A stretch of DNA of 64,000 nt from positions 18,567,499 to 18,631,498 of the forward strand of contig NC_091220.1 in the NCBI RefSeq assembly GCF_040958095.1, read 5' to 3'. The notes under the pieces were generated by a model that worked only from the letters and a program-made list of their open reading frames with translations, was not told the origin of the DNA and did not search any database. The stretch comes from Procambarus clarkii. Taxonomy: Eukaryota; Arthropoda; Malacostraca; Decapoda; Cambaridae. Made by a program: the position numbers and the translations under genes. Position 1 is the stretch's first letter, and each line of letters opens with the position of its first letter. Positions 31,961 through 44,704 of this stretch are shown in pieces.

Positions 31961-33660
31961 CACGTGGGAATATGTTCATGCATTTAAATTTTATACTATA
32001 ATGACCACTGCAATCCCAGCTACTTTGAAAGTGTTTCAAGAACCTATCAAGCTGTATAATATCAAACTCAGTGGTAGTTGTACTAATGTATAACATTAGT
32101 TCCACCTTACATGTTTTTCTTAACAAAAGCCACATGGTTAAGTATGACTAGCTTTGGATTTTCCTGAAAATACATGTAGCAGACCGATTCTAATGTTATC
32201 TTACAGGTAGAGCACATTTTAGAAGTTGGATAAGCCACAGACCTCAGGAACAACTACTGTATTCGGGAAATACATAAGAGACTGATAGATTCATAATTTA
32301 CCACTGATGCTTGTCAATTTATTTGAATTAAAATCAGCATAGCTGTTAAATTTGTGTTCTGAATGCAGTGTGAAACCTTTGGTGTATTTGACACACAATT
32401 ATGCTCGCAGGACTCATCTTATAATTGCAGTGGGAAATGTCAGGGATTTCATGGGATATAGTTTTACTTTTTTACGCATTGGATTATATTTTCCCTACAT
32501 ATCAAATTACCTCTTTAAGATATAGCTCATATATTGGTGTCGTGGAGAATCCTATGACTGAGCTGGACATTGGTCATACCAGATCACAACGTTACTGTCA
32601 CACACTGAGGATTCTGAGCCATGTTATGTATGTGCCAAAAGTCTCGTTACTACCTATTATATATCAGTATTTTTCCAAACTTTTGGATACCTATGTATAT
32701 AAGACGTATAGAATTTAATCTGAATAAGATATTTATAATTAGGTATTGCAGAATTCTACAAATTAGAAAACAAGTTTGTATGTCTAGGATGTTATATTTG
32801 TGCTTTTATTCATATTGAAAATTAAAGATCAATATTTTTATTAAAGTATACTGTGTATATATGTAATCCAGGTGTAATCATGTTTTCCAGTGTCTTGATA
32901 TTTTATTTTCTGTACCAAAGACAAATGAAGGCTAACTTTCTTGTCTCGTGTTGGGAATGGAAGCCACAGAATTTAAGTGTGCAATTGTTAGAGGCTTTGC
33001 TAAAGTTGAGAATGAGTGAGTGTGGAGGTGTTAGTGTACCATGATGATGATAAGCTACAGACATTTTGTTTTAACCAGACACTGTAAAAACTCAGTGGAA
33101 GAGTGAATGACTCGCATTCATATTACCCTACAGTGGTTCACTTACCTCATGATTGCTGTCCTGAACGGCATTTATTTTTCCTGGAAATCTCCATAAGTCT
33201 TTTATTGAATCTTAAATAAAACAAGTGGGGTATTAGGCCAACATGTATAGTTTTGAATTCTGTTTCATTACAGTATCTTTGTTTCTGAATTGCATGGAGT
33301 GATTAGTTAAATTGTCAGGTAATGATTGTAGAGGAATATTATGTACCCTCTTGCACCATTTGAAATCAGGAATGTTGTCCAGATAGTTCCTAAATGTTGG
33401 GGTGTAACCTGTTGTTTAGAGAAACTGTTGATGCTTGTTCTCTCACCAAGTTGGTCTTCCCTTATCTGTAGAAAAACAAATGTGTTTGTAATTTGTTTAA
33501 ACCTCATCTAAAAAAAAATTGTTTTATGGGTTTGTATAATAACCAGTTTCCTTGATGTTTATATATTTAATGGTAATATCAGTGTTATGTGAAAAAATTA
33601 TGAAAACTATTCAGCAATTGTTGTTGTGCTGAAGATTAATAAACTTATTCAGTGAATGAA
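31961..33660 (+). other. PDE9A: Probable PDE9 3' UTR
   Basis: AT-rich, non-repetitive sequence after the stop codon with no exon-like frame. ATTAAA motifs occur near 32822 and 32838, and an AATAAA at 33638-33643. Which is used cannot be decided from sequence. Confidence 0.45.
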
Positions 33661-34177
33661 ATGAAAGTGTTTAGTTAGGGATTTTTTAATGTTATGAAAT
33701 TGAAGAATAAGTGTTGTGAACAATGCTAGATAGAATGGAGGATTTTACTACCATTATCCATGTGAAATGTAGCGTGCATCCTGTAGTAGCCTTTCTTAAC
33801 ACGACAAATATTACTGAGCCCTTGGATATTATTAGTGCTTACTAAAGACCATACTAGTTCATTGTACTTACTAGTTCTTGTGACTCACGACAGCCACACT
33901 GCTTTGGTTGTCATAGAGGCAGGTTCTCTATATTTACAGTCATTAAAGAATTATGTTAATGTTGTCCTTAATGTAGACCGTAGGGTAGGTAAATTATTGT
34001 TAATATTGTGGGATGACACGTATGGTCTTAGTTAGCATTGCCATGGCAAGAAGTTAAGCCTTTATATTCCTTTATGACCAAATGTACCCCTACATAATGT
34101 ACAGATGTGTAAAAAATATATAATTTATGTTTTTTATTCCATGTTTTAAACCTTACAGCAAAAGAGATATAACTACA
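33661..34177. other. Intergenic AT-rich sequence
   Basis: No gene, RNA or repeat recognised. Confidence 0.4.
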
Positions 34178-34262
34178 GTGGTACCTCGCATAACGAATTT
34201 AATCCGTTCCATGTTTGTCATGTGAAACGGACGTCATACAAAACGAGTGTCCCCCCATGTAA
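34178..34262. mobile_element. Tigger/mariner-type terminal inverted repeat remnant
   Basis: TACAGTGGTACCTCGCATAA followed by CGAATTTAATCCGTTCC, closely matching the complement of the right end of the element at 60337-61311. Only one end is present. Confidence 0.65.
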
Positions 34263-34267
34263 CCAGT

Positions 34268-34995
34268 GTGATGCACTTTATTTATTTATTTATGCATATA
34301 CAAGAATGTACATAAGGAATGTGAGGATACAAATATGATAATTAGTCTTGTAAAGCCACTAGCACGTGCAGTGTTTCGGGCAGGTCCTTAATCTAAGAAA
34401 ATTTTAAGGAGGTAAATACTTGCAAAATTTATAGACAAAAAAATGATAACAGATTACATGAAATGAAAAAAAAGATGAGAGAAAATTGTAGGTACAGTAT
34501 ATTAAAGCACATAGGTAGCTAAGATTGATTGCAATGACAGCTTGAATGATAGTTGACAAAAATTGGTAGGCACAATACAGCAGAAACAATATAAGATTGA
34601 TTGCAATGACAGCTTGAATGGTAGTTGACAAAAATTGGTAGTCACAATACAGCATATGGCTAGCACATAAAAGAAGACAGCAATGAACACAATGATAAGG
34701 TTGTTTGATATTACATAAAAATTAGGAGATTAGGTAACACTAGGTACAGAGCAAATTTAAAGCTCAGTGTAGGAAACTAAGAAGATGAAGTTAGGTACTT
34801 TTTGGTTTTGCTTTTAAATAAGGCAAAAGTTTTACAGTTTTTCAATTCACTAGGGAGTGAGTTCCATAGACTAGGTCCCTTAATTTGCATAGGGTGTTTA
34901 CACAGATTAAGTTTGACCCTGGGGATATCAAAGAGATTTATTTCTGGTGTGGTGATGTTCCGAACCTTAATGGAATCTGACCCATATATCAATCA
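34268..34995 (-). mobile_element. LINE family C 3' part
   Basis: The minus strand encodes VKLNLCKHPMQIKGPSLWNS then LPSELKNCKTFALFKSKTKK, stop: the typical GPxLWNSLP...FK C-terminus of non-LTR retrotransposons. A 3' UTR follows, with a duplicated segment of about 80 bp (34520-34660) and a terminal TAAA-type repeat at 34268-34285. The same tail occurs at 27272-27415. Confidence 0.75.
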
Positions 34996-35129
34996 GGTCA
35001 ATCCATGTGTTGCGTTTCCAAAAGGGTCGTCCATGTTAGAATCGGTGAACGCCCTAGTAATATTGTTGAAAACATCTTAATAACTTATTAAACCAAAGGT
35101 CTTTTTATGTCAGAAGAACGGCAGAAACT

Positions 35130-35775
35130 GGATCTATATATGAAAACTCTTTCAGGACAAAATTTAAAGTAAAACTAAAGATATTTGTAGTTGTATAAAA
35201 GTTGCATTTTTCATCGGTCGTAGAGCCGGAAATCTGCAATATTCATCTCAGAACAATGCTTATTTCACGCAGAATCGTTAATAAACGTAAGATTTTTATA
35301 CGTCTCAAGAAAGATAGAAACATAATCTTCATTTTAAATGCCTTACCATGGGCATATTTGTATTTAAAGCGAAGATACGTGTATTTTTCTAATCGGCGAG
35401 CTCCGATCCTGCACAGATCGAGCAACGGAGTAACTCTCTCAGAACAATGCTTATTTCACGTAAATTCGTTAATAAACGCAAATGTTTTTATATGTGTTGA
35501 GAAAGATAGAAATATAAGCTTTATTTTAAATACTTTACCATAGATATATATAAAGTTCAAATGAAGATACATGTCTTTTAATAATCGCCGAGCTCCGACC
35601 CCGCACAGACTGATCGACAGAGCAACTCTCTCTCAGAACAATGCTTATTTTACGTAAATTCATTAATAAACACATATGTTTTATATGTCTCAAGAAAGAT
35701 AGAAATATAAGCTTCATTTTAAATACTTTAACATAGACATATATAAAGCTCAAGTGAAGATACATACGTTTTTAT
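35130..35775. repeat. Satellite with 191-194-bp period (3 clear copies)
   Basis: CTCAGAACAATGCTTATTTC starts clear units at 35248, 35439 and 35633. Each unit holds AATAAACG..., AAGAAAGATAGAAA..., and a GCGAGCTCCGA... / CACAGA...CGA block. Degenerate further units seem to extend to about 35940. Confidence 0.85.
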
Positions 35776-35940
35776 AGTGGCATTCAGTAGCTTGTCGGTC
35801 ATGGAATGCAGAAGCCTACGCACTTGCCAATATAGTGTGTAATTAACAAAGATACGCTTATAAAGCCTAAAATATTATATGCCTTCAGAAAGACAGAGAT
35901 ATGCTCGTTATTGTGAGTGCACCAAAGGAAATATATCTTG

Positions 35941-36690
35941 TTGGAGGACAAAGATATATCAATTCTAAAATAAGTTTCGACTCTCGCTCGGGCGAGAGAT
36001 AGCGCGACTCTCGCCCCATCTATTGGAGATTCTGTTCACCTAATGACCCAAAGCTACTCAAAGCCTCCTAGCATTACTTAAATAATGAAGAAATATGGTA
36101 TATTTATTCACTATAATGTTGGTGCTTAATGCAGAACACGAGAAAACATATATTTACTAAAAAATAATATACTTCCATTATGAAATAAGTAAATATGTGG
36201 CCTCATAGGAAGTCAACGGTCCAGGTGTCAATGTTGTGGAGCGACTTATCCAAGATATATTGTTGTCTGGAAAGTGTTTGTTGGCATATCAACCTTCTGT
36301 ACACAGTGATCCAGTCGTCGCACTTCTCTCCTTAAATGATCGCAAATTTAGTTTATTATATTAACAAGTAGAATACGTATTTCTAATAATATCTAACATA
36401 ACTAGCCAGAAAATATTTAAGACTTATTGAAAAATACATGTCTGGAAGTTAAATCGACTTCATAGAACAATAGTGTTGGTCTATACTAATCGTTATTCGT
36501 TAGTATGCGTTCGCTACTTAAAACATTTACTGTACTGATGTAAAATCTCCCATGTCTCTTCGCACATGGAACACCGAACCTTACACACTCTCTGATATAT
36601 TGTTTAATTAATAGAGATTCACTAATAAAGCTTATAATTGTATATTTCTGCTTCTCTGATGACATTAAAAGCAAAGATATATGCATTTTG
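35941..36690. other. Intergenic sequence with possible decayed satellite
   Basis: Includes a short GC-rich palindrome near 35990 (CTCTCGCTCGGGCGAGAG). The words at 36610-36680 resemble parts of the 192-bp satellite. No gene seen. Confidence 0.4.
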
Positions 36691-36694
36691 ATAG

Positions 36695-37050
36695 TTACAA
36701 AGACAGCTCTTTAACACGGGTGGAACACGAACAAGGGGAACTTAGTACCCAAATGAGCCACAGAGATATTAGAAAGAATTTTTTCAGTGTCAGAGTAGTT
36801 AACAAATGGAATGTATTAAGCAGTGATGTGGTGGAGGCTGACTCCATACACAATTTCAAATGTAGATGTGATAGAGCCCAATAGGCTCAGGAACCTGTAC
36901 ACCTGTTGATTGACGGTTGAGAGTCGGGACCAAAGAACCAAAGCTCAACCCCTGCAAGCACAAATTAGGTGAGTACAACTAGGTGAATACAGCTGAGGGG
37001 CGGGACCAAACAGCTGAAGCTCAATTCCCTACGCATAACTAGGCGAGTCC
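36695..37050 (+). mobile_element. LINE family A 3' end fragment
   Basis: Reads [38 protein letters not shown], stop, then the family 3' UTR with AATTAGGTGAGTACAACTAG at the end. An internal deletion removes the start of the conserved block. Confidence 0.85.
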
Positions 37051-37859
37051 ATAGGAATTACTGTTTGTCGTGGCGCCATCTATGTTTTGACAGCAGTACT
37101 ACTAATGTTCCCACGTTATGTGATGATCGCTATACGGGTGTTGCGGTCAGTTGCTCTTCTATATATGTTTATGGACAACGTAGGTGATTTGAGGCAATTT
37201 GCGGCCAGAGTGAAATAGTATCCACGCGGTGAGTGATGGAGGAGGATATATACTGCTGTGTACTCGACCAGCGGGTGAGAGGTAAGTTATATCGAACAAT
37301 TATGGGGAATAGATGGGTTATTTTAAGCGTAGAATGTCAGGTAACCGGTAACTACACAGATGGGGTAGTGTTTTTTTAAGTCTTTATTTACTAAAGTGGA
37401 ACATTACATTATGCCTTTAGCTGAACAAGTCTACTGGTGGGGGAAGTAGAGGGGTTTTATGAAAGTATTTTACCTAAATATTTGTATTTGGTTAACTAGT
37501 TCAGCCGTTACCAGGGAGGGTGTTCCTTAAATCTAATATAAAAATTCTAGCCGGACAAAGTGATTAAATAAAGAAATTGAATAGAACGAAGTGGTTTGCC
37601 AGGGTGCTTAACATTTAGTTTAGTTCACTTACTATGCAGCCCATGCTTAAAGAATGCAAGTTTATCATATTGAATTTACCGTAGTTTTACTGCATTTAAT
37701 ATACCGTTTTTACCCTATTTAATTATGTCGGGTAAAGGCCGGTCGTGGAAAGTTCCTAATATAGCAAGTTTTAAAGGAAAAATTTGAGTAAACTTTAACG
37801 CTTAAGTTAGTGACCAATTAGCTTAGTCTATTGTGAGGAAAGTTACTAGAATGTAACAT

Positions 37860-38345
37860 TGCAAGTGCCATTTCTCTACTCTTTTTGAGAAACATGACTA
37901 GATACATGAATCGTATAGTTTTATTACTAAATGTTCATGGATTAGGTTGCATAGTTGAGGAAATAGTGATAAGGTTTGTGATTTTGTGTACCTTGACTTC
38001 AGCAGAGATTTTGATAGTGACGCAAAATTGATAGGGGCTCGGATCATTGGGAATGCTGACTGAAGTTGATTAGGTCATGGCTATACCAAAGGAAATTAGT
38101 ATAAATGGGGTTAAGTTGGGAGAATTGTTGTAAGTAGTGCCTAAAAGCTCTCCTTGGACCTCGGGTATTCGCAAGATTATGGTTAAGACTGCAATAGTTG
38201 CAGAATTGGCAAATAAAAAATACCGATGCCCTATATAGTTTTTGAAATGGTTAAGACTACCAGATGCAGTTTAATGCTGACAAATGTAAGGTTAGGGGGC
38301 TAGGTAAAGATGATAGATGGTGTAGATTGTTAAGAGTATTAAATT
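37860..38345 (+). mobile_element. Highly decayed LINE reverse-transcriptase fragment
   Basis: Broken frames give VYLDFSRDFDSDAKL, corresponding to the LDF(K/S)xAFDxVPH motif, then a later MQFNADKCKV-like stretch (about 38255-38295) corresponding to the post-ADD region. Many stops. Confidence 0.55.
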
Positions 38346-39661
38346 TGTTGCAGGTGGTAAATTGTCCCCGAGGTGGCACTGCTCTCCAGCCTGGGATGTT
38401 GATTGGTTAGTCTTCAACTGCCTCCCAACATGGTAGTGAGGTCCTGAGCTGACATGCAGTGAGGAACGTGGAAAGTTTCCTGAATTGGCACATGGTATGC
38501 CTCCCTTTCAAACCAGCAGCTGGCACAAATGTTCCAGCTAACATCAGAATAGTGGATGAAGCCCACACTAAAATGTAAGTGGTACAGTAAATGGACACCC
38601 CACCCCCTCTTGACACTGAACAGTTGGGGGGGGGGGTTATGTTGAAATTGTGAAAATTGTAATGTGGGGCATTAGATCTTAAACAGCATAGTTGAGGGTG
38701 TTTTATTAATAATTTTAATGAAATATAAATCTTGTTTAGTTAACATTAAATGTTTGTTAAATAAGCTTTAATATATAAATGTATAACGCTTAAGGGTAAT
38801 CATGAGTCAAATAAAATGGCAGGAAAATTTTTGTTCTAAGTGATGGTATTTTTCCCTTGAAAGTAAAAAAAATATTAAATGTTTACTTTAGCTTGGTTTT
38901 AAATCTATATAGTTTTCCAGAATGTGGTTTGGAAAGTCCAGAAGTCCCTCTGTCAGTTGGAAGAGTTAATTACAGAATCAGGCGAGTTGTAGTAAAGGTT
39001 AATCTGAATAGATTTGCATCAAAGTAAAAACATAGTAATAACTTAAACAATATAGCATTGGCTAAAGATAAATGTAAATTGGCATTGAAGTGCAGTTGTG
39101 GATAGTTTCTCGAATGACATTTACTGAAACTTGGCAAATTGATGCCATATATATTTATATTGCTAAATTAGATCTTTACTACTGCTACTAGAATATGTAG
39201 GAAAGGTAAATTCCTTAAAGAATTTTTTTCCATCTGAATTTGTAAAGTACTGAATGCTAATTTGAAAAGTAAAGCAAGATTGGCTTTAAATCTGAAATTA
39301 ATTTGTTGAAATATTTTTCAGGTGAAAGTGATTATGATGCATAGACTGGCTTGGAGTGAGGCTCCTTTACTCTGCAAAAGTGGGTGAGTTTGAATTTGAT
39401 GTTTTAGCTATATCAATGACCTAATCTTAATTCTCTTATCTAGTCCATTTATAGGTGTGTAACCATGTCCTACTGTTACAACCCACAGGGATTGATGCAG
39501 TTTGTACTGATCCTACCCCATTTCATAAAAGGGGACCAGGCAGTCCTGCAGATTTTCCTGGCTTGGCTTTTTCAGAGCTTTGCTCTACTACCCATCTAAT
39601 GGATGGACTAGATTTGCATAGGTTTAGGGACCCTTAACAATGGTTACATTGTTAATTCTCA

Positions 39662-39806
39662 CAGGGCTTGTTTGCTGAATGGGTGGATGCATCTAACACT
39701 TTAGTGCCTGGCATGCATTGTACAGTGCTTTCAGTAAAGCATATGTACAATGTGTTGATGGCACTAAAGTGGTGGATGTAATGCACCCATTCAGGGAACA
39801 AGCTCT
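39662..39806 (+). repeat. Long imperfect hairpin (about 145 nt)
   Basis: The arms, roughly 39662-39731 and 39734-39806, match at most positions, including GCTTGTT..CTGAATGGGTG, CACTTTAGTGCC and CATTGTACA, with a short terminal loop around CAGT. It is either a pre-miRNA or siRNA-type hairpin or a palindromic MITE. Confidence 0.8.
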
Positions 39807-40080
39807 GCACTGAAACCAGAGGAAGGGATAGGCCTGCTGAGCCTATCTTAAAAGATAGGATGTTAGGATTTTATGGGCTTGTTATTAGGCATTGGTGATA
39901 ATAAAAGTAGTGTCCCTGTTTAATGTTTATTTTTCTTTTACAGGTGATTGTCTCTGGAGTTGTCTTGGCCTTTTGGATCTTCTGTTCATCTATTAGCATC
40001 TGTCCCACAACCTGAAACAATAATAAATATTAGATGTATTATAAATACTATATGTAAAACTTATTAAATAAAACAATTTT

Positions 40081-41164
40081 AATAAAACTACTTTATATAC
40101 CTTATCCTGAAATTATGCTGGAAATTGTTTACTACTATTGATGCAATGTTTAAACATCTGAAATTTTTTTACTTGAAAATAAATACTTGGTAAAATTTAC
40201 ACCTATTTGTAACTTTTACATCTTTTCAATGCACCTATGTAACAAGTGGACTACCTATTCAATTTACATAAACTAAAATATTGCAAATTAGTCTGAAATA
40301 TTAAAGTGGAAGAAACTTTAGTCAATATTTTAGTTTTCATATTTGAAAGTAAATTTAAAGCTATGCAACACCTAAGCTTTGTACAAATTATGATTAAATT
40401 AACTAAAGATCATTGAAATTTACAAAACATTAGAAAAGTGACACTGAAAACCAAAGACTTTGAAGCATCTATACAACATGGTAACTTAAATTTAATCAAA
40501 GCTCTTAAATGATTTGTCTGCCAAACTTCAGATATTCTGAAATATTTTACCTAGATTAAAACCATCATTGTTTGAAAGGGCAAAACAGATTACTGTCAAT
40601 TAGTTTGGTCAAATATCTGCAAGGTCCTGAAGTTATGGAATTTTTTTTTGTAAAACTTTGCTAAAAACAAACCCTGCCTAATGAACCTGCTCATTTTTTT
40701 TTAGAAATGGTAATTGCAACATTACCAAAGGCCATTGTTTTAATAGCCAAAGTACCAAATGAAAGACCAAGAAGCAACAAACAGGTACATGGTAGAAAGG
40801 ACAAAAGAATGGTTACGAGGACCCTTTCATTTGTTAAAGAAATGACTGGGAAAAATGCTGTCATACCACAAGGGGTCTTAACCCTTGTCATATACATCAC
40901 TGACATTAATCTAAATATTACCAACCACAAAAATTACTGATTATAACATGTTATAAAGATTATAATATTGAGGCCTTAATGCAGATCTCTAACTCTACAA
41001 ATAGTAACAAGACTGGCAATTTCTTAATATAAAACAAAAAAAACCCAAGACCTTGCACGTGAGCCAGAACAATCCATATCACAACTACCACATTAAAATG
41101 AAACAACAATGAAGGTAAGGTAATTACCAAAAGAAGGCACCAAACCGGGAAGGCCATGTAGCAC
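40081..41164. other. AT-rich intergenic sequence
   Basis: AT-rich. Short open frames on both strands near 40700-40940 are not recognisable. No gene or repeat assigned. Confidence 0.4.
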
Positions 41165-42690
41165 CATCAAAGTGCGAAATAATCAGAGGGCGCTAAATAT
41201 CACCAAGAATGCCAATACGAGAACAAAAACGCATAAGGCGAACGATATCAAAAGTATCCGATTCCCCTAGAATTCTATCGAGGGACAAGTGACTCCGAGG
41301 GACGGTCGGAAAGCAAGACACACGCTCGTCCTGGAAGTCATGATATTCAACAAGGATATGCACAACTGTAAGAGAGACAATAAGGAGCAGGGCGGCGCTC
41401 CATTAAGTGACCGTGGGTTAAGCGGGTATGACCAACCCACAGCCGTGCCAAAGCAGTGTCCCACCGCCGGTTACGGTGGTAGGAGGAAGGCCACGGGGAC
41501 ACACTAAGTTTGAGAGTACGCAGCCTGTTACCAACCACAGAGGACCAACAACCCTGCCAACGGGGAAGAATGAATAACAGGATAAAAGTCGGAATAAGGA
41601 ATACCTTTACGGGAGATGGGACAAGAACGGATAGCTTCCTTAGCGGCAGCATCCGCACGCTCATTGAAACACCAATATGGCTGGGAACCCAGCAAAACTC
41701 TACTGATTTAAATTTACTAGAAATAAGAAACAGCCAATGTTGAATCTCAATGACCACCGGATGGACAGGATTAAAGGACCCTAGAGCCATGAGGGCACTA
41801 CGAGAATCAACTACAACCACAAAGGAGGAATGAGAAACCAAGAGACGAAGAGCATAGAGAATAGCATAAAGTTCTGCCGTAAAGACGCTAGCCTCCGAAG
41901 GGAGGCGACACATGTAAGTACGGTCAGGAAAAACAACAGAGTAGCCCACACCATCCGCACACTTAGACCCATCAGGGAAGATGGAAATAGAGTGGGAGTG
42001 CGAAGAAAAGTGCTCAAGGAAGAGGCTTTTCAGAATTGTAGGAGGGGTAAAGGCTTTAGTGATACAAGTCAAGGACGTACACAACTTGGGAAGGGGGACT
42101 CTCCACGGAGGTAATGAAGGAACAATACAAGGAGAAACATTAGAAATATGAACAGAAAGAGAATCCTGTAAGCGAGATAACTGGACAGAAAGTGGGAGAC
42201 AATGAAGAGGAACAGGAACCACAGGAGGAGGAAAAGTCAATGCACAACAGAGGTGAGAGGAAGGATGTTGGAAGGACCGCGCAAGATAGCGAAGACAGTA
42301 GCGATCACGGCAGTCCTGAAGAGAGAGAAAGCCAGTGTCAACACACAAACTAAGGGTGGGAGTCGAACGAAAGCCACCAGAGCCGAGACGCAACCCAGTA
42401 TGGTGCAAACCATCAAGATGGCGAAGAGTAGAAGGAGAAGCAGAAGAGTATGCAGGGCAACCATAATTGAGTTTAGACAGGACGAGAGAGGAGTGCAAAT
42501 AGAGGAGCGTGCGCCTATTCGCTCCCCAAGAAGTATGGGACAAAACCTTAAGGAGGTTAAGGACCTTAGAGCATTCAACTCAGAGGCAAGAGATATGGGC
42601 TGACCAAGACAAACGAGTGTCAAAGACTAACCCCAAAAGCTTCGCGGAATCCCTGTACACAATGAGATGACCATAAAGCAACAACAATGA
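41165..42690 (-). mobile_element. LINE with RNase H domain, 3' part, decayed
   Basis: The minus strand reads KLLGLVFDTRLSWSAHISCL at the upstream end (after the reverse-transcriptase core), then an in-frame TGA near 42580, then about 398 open codons. These include an RNase H domain (FPDGSKCADGVGYSVVF, SVFTAELYAILYALRLL, DSRSALMAL, VEFCWVPSHIGV) and the C-terminus. Reading breaks near 41347 but homologous sequence continues to about 41190. The RNase H points to the I/Jockey-like groups of LINEs. The endonuclease and most of the reverse transcriptase are absent. A solo 3' end of the same family is at 45858. Confidence 0.85.
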
Positions 42691-44690
42691 AGTAAAGGTC
42701 CTTTCAGTAAGAATCTATCATTCACTGAAAGTTGCTGCAGTTAAAAATAAAAGAAAATACAAGTCCCTAGAAATAAACAAGCAACCTTTTTGACTAAGGA
42801 AAAGAAGGTAGTTATTCTACTGTATAAATCTAAGTATTCACTTAGATAACTGTATCCAAGCATAGAGGTTCCCCCCCCTTCCCTTTCAGAAAAACATCTA
42901 CTTTCGAAAAAGTTTAACATTGGCCAACAAAAATGATTCCAGAACTAAATTGCCTAAAACCAGGAACAACTGAGAGCCATGACAAACACTGCAACCCTCT
43001 CCTACCCCCAAGTCTTATGCTATTTATGATCCAAGGTAATTTGAGATACTATACTGTACTTCCTACAGACGAGTCTAGTGAGAGGGTGATCTCCTGGCGA
43101 TTAAATTGAAGCACGATACAGGTGTCAACGAACATCAGTCAGCCCACTTGTCAGCACAGTGGATAACTAATGACATCATAATCTGCAGTGTTGTATGCCT
43201 CCCTGTGGCCATTTAAATCAATAAAACACAGGGTTGTGGCAATGTTTACAGCATAAGGCAAGGTATAGAGGAATCCTGGAATGCCATGTAATGTGTAGTC
43301 CTTGAATGTGCTTTAGGCAACCAAATTGAATAACAACATTTCTGGTGTTCGGCTATATAATCCGACTTTCTCATTCGGTATAATGTTTTAAACCTAAATA
43401 GGAATTCACTTTAAAGGTCAATTTATTTGGAAAGTGCTAACCAGATTCCAAATTACTGAGCTCTGAAAGTACTACAAGGCAAGTTTAACCAAATGAGTGT
43501 TTGCCTATCCATACCCCCATGAGGTATGTGACAACACTGAATAAAGAAAGGGTCTTTGAGCATTCACCGTGCAGGTATTTGACATGACCAATATAGCCAA
43601 GTGTTAAAGATCATTCTAAGCAGTTCTGCACAATCCATATACTATCAATTAATATAATTGTACAATGGTGCTTGGTGGATGATATTTCCTATTAAAACTC
43701 ATTGCACAACTGTTTGTATTAGACATTTTAAACCTACAAATGGTAGCCCTAGATATCGCACTACAGTATTAATTACAAGATGAACAATGTAAAATCAATA
43801 CCACAACAGCAAAGGATGACGGCTTTTCAACAACCGACAAACACGCAGGTCTAACACCAGCCATCCCGAGAGAGGACGTCCCAAGCATGTACACCCCACA
43901 ACTTTACATCACCTTTGCTACCTCACGCGAGCACGCAACAGCATGAGGATGCCATACTCCCAAACCAACTCCATGCACTTTGAGGCTTTAACAACTCAAC
44001 ATTTAAAAAGTTGATTTAAAAAATCAAACACCTGAATTTTTCCCTAATTAAATTTACTAGGGAAATGCACACCAAGCCATGAAACTTACAATAAAGATGA
44101 ACAAACTACACACAACTGTCACCAAACTTCCACATACCACCCCCCTCTCACTCCTGCCCTCCCTCCTTAGGTGCTCTGATTGGCTGAGCACCTGAGCCAC
44201 CACCACTCACCTCTTGTTGTGAGAGCCTAAAGCATGTTTGGTTGCACTTTAAAAGTTCCCGAGTGTACTCGCCTAATTGTGAGTACCGCCTGCCCGGTTC
44301 ACCATTTTGTTTTTCAATCTACCTCAATTTACCCCTTTACAGTCAAATATTATGCAAAATTCTGTTTAAGACTTGTCCCTTCTTAACTTAAATAACTGCT
44401 TTGGCCATCTGCAATCTTTCTAGGTGGGTAACAATGACTCTTGAGGCCAGAAAGGACTTATCAGACGGCGATCATAACAATACGGTACACACACAAAATC
44501 ACAACCTGATATACACCAAGCAGAAAATCCACTGGAGCTGTGAGGCGACGTAAACCCTTCCCCAAGGCACTGGCAGCTGCATACTCTACCACAGTATATT
44601 ACTGACTTTGTAAAAGTCTTACAACCGGATTTCCCCATAAATCACAGCAAGTTTTGAGGCCCCTCCTTGAGTCAACGTCTTACGTAAGCC
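42691..44690. other. Intergenic sequence
   Basis: No gene recognised. At 44172-44196 an AGGTGCTC...GAGCACCT palindrome encloses a CCAAT-type GATTGG. A fragment like the LINE A tail (ACTCGCCTAATTGTGAGTAC) lies near 44268. Confidence 0.4.
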
Positions 44691-44704
44691 CTACAAGCAC
44701 TCGG

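Larger units (their letters stand above)
37200..40080 (+). ncRNA. Candidate spliced noncoding transcript (4 exons)
   Basis: Possible exons: about 37200-37281 (donor GTAAGT), 38354-38574 (acceptor TTGTTGCAG, donor GTAAGT), 39322-39383 (acceptor ATTTTTCAG, donor GTGAGT) and 39944 to about 40080 (acceptor TTTTACAG, then AATAAA signals near 40022 and 40065). The only frame across exons 1-2 is 43 codons from ATG 37236 and is unlike anything I know. The intron between exons 1 and 2 holds a decayed LINE, and the last intron a long hairpin. This rests on splice-site appearance only. Confidence 0.3.

Noticed and set aside
40691-40940. Short frames on both strands near 40.7 kb
   Set aside because: Overlapping antisense frames of under 80 codons without recognisable features.
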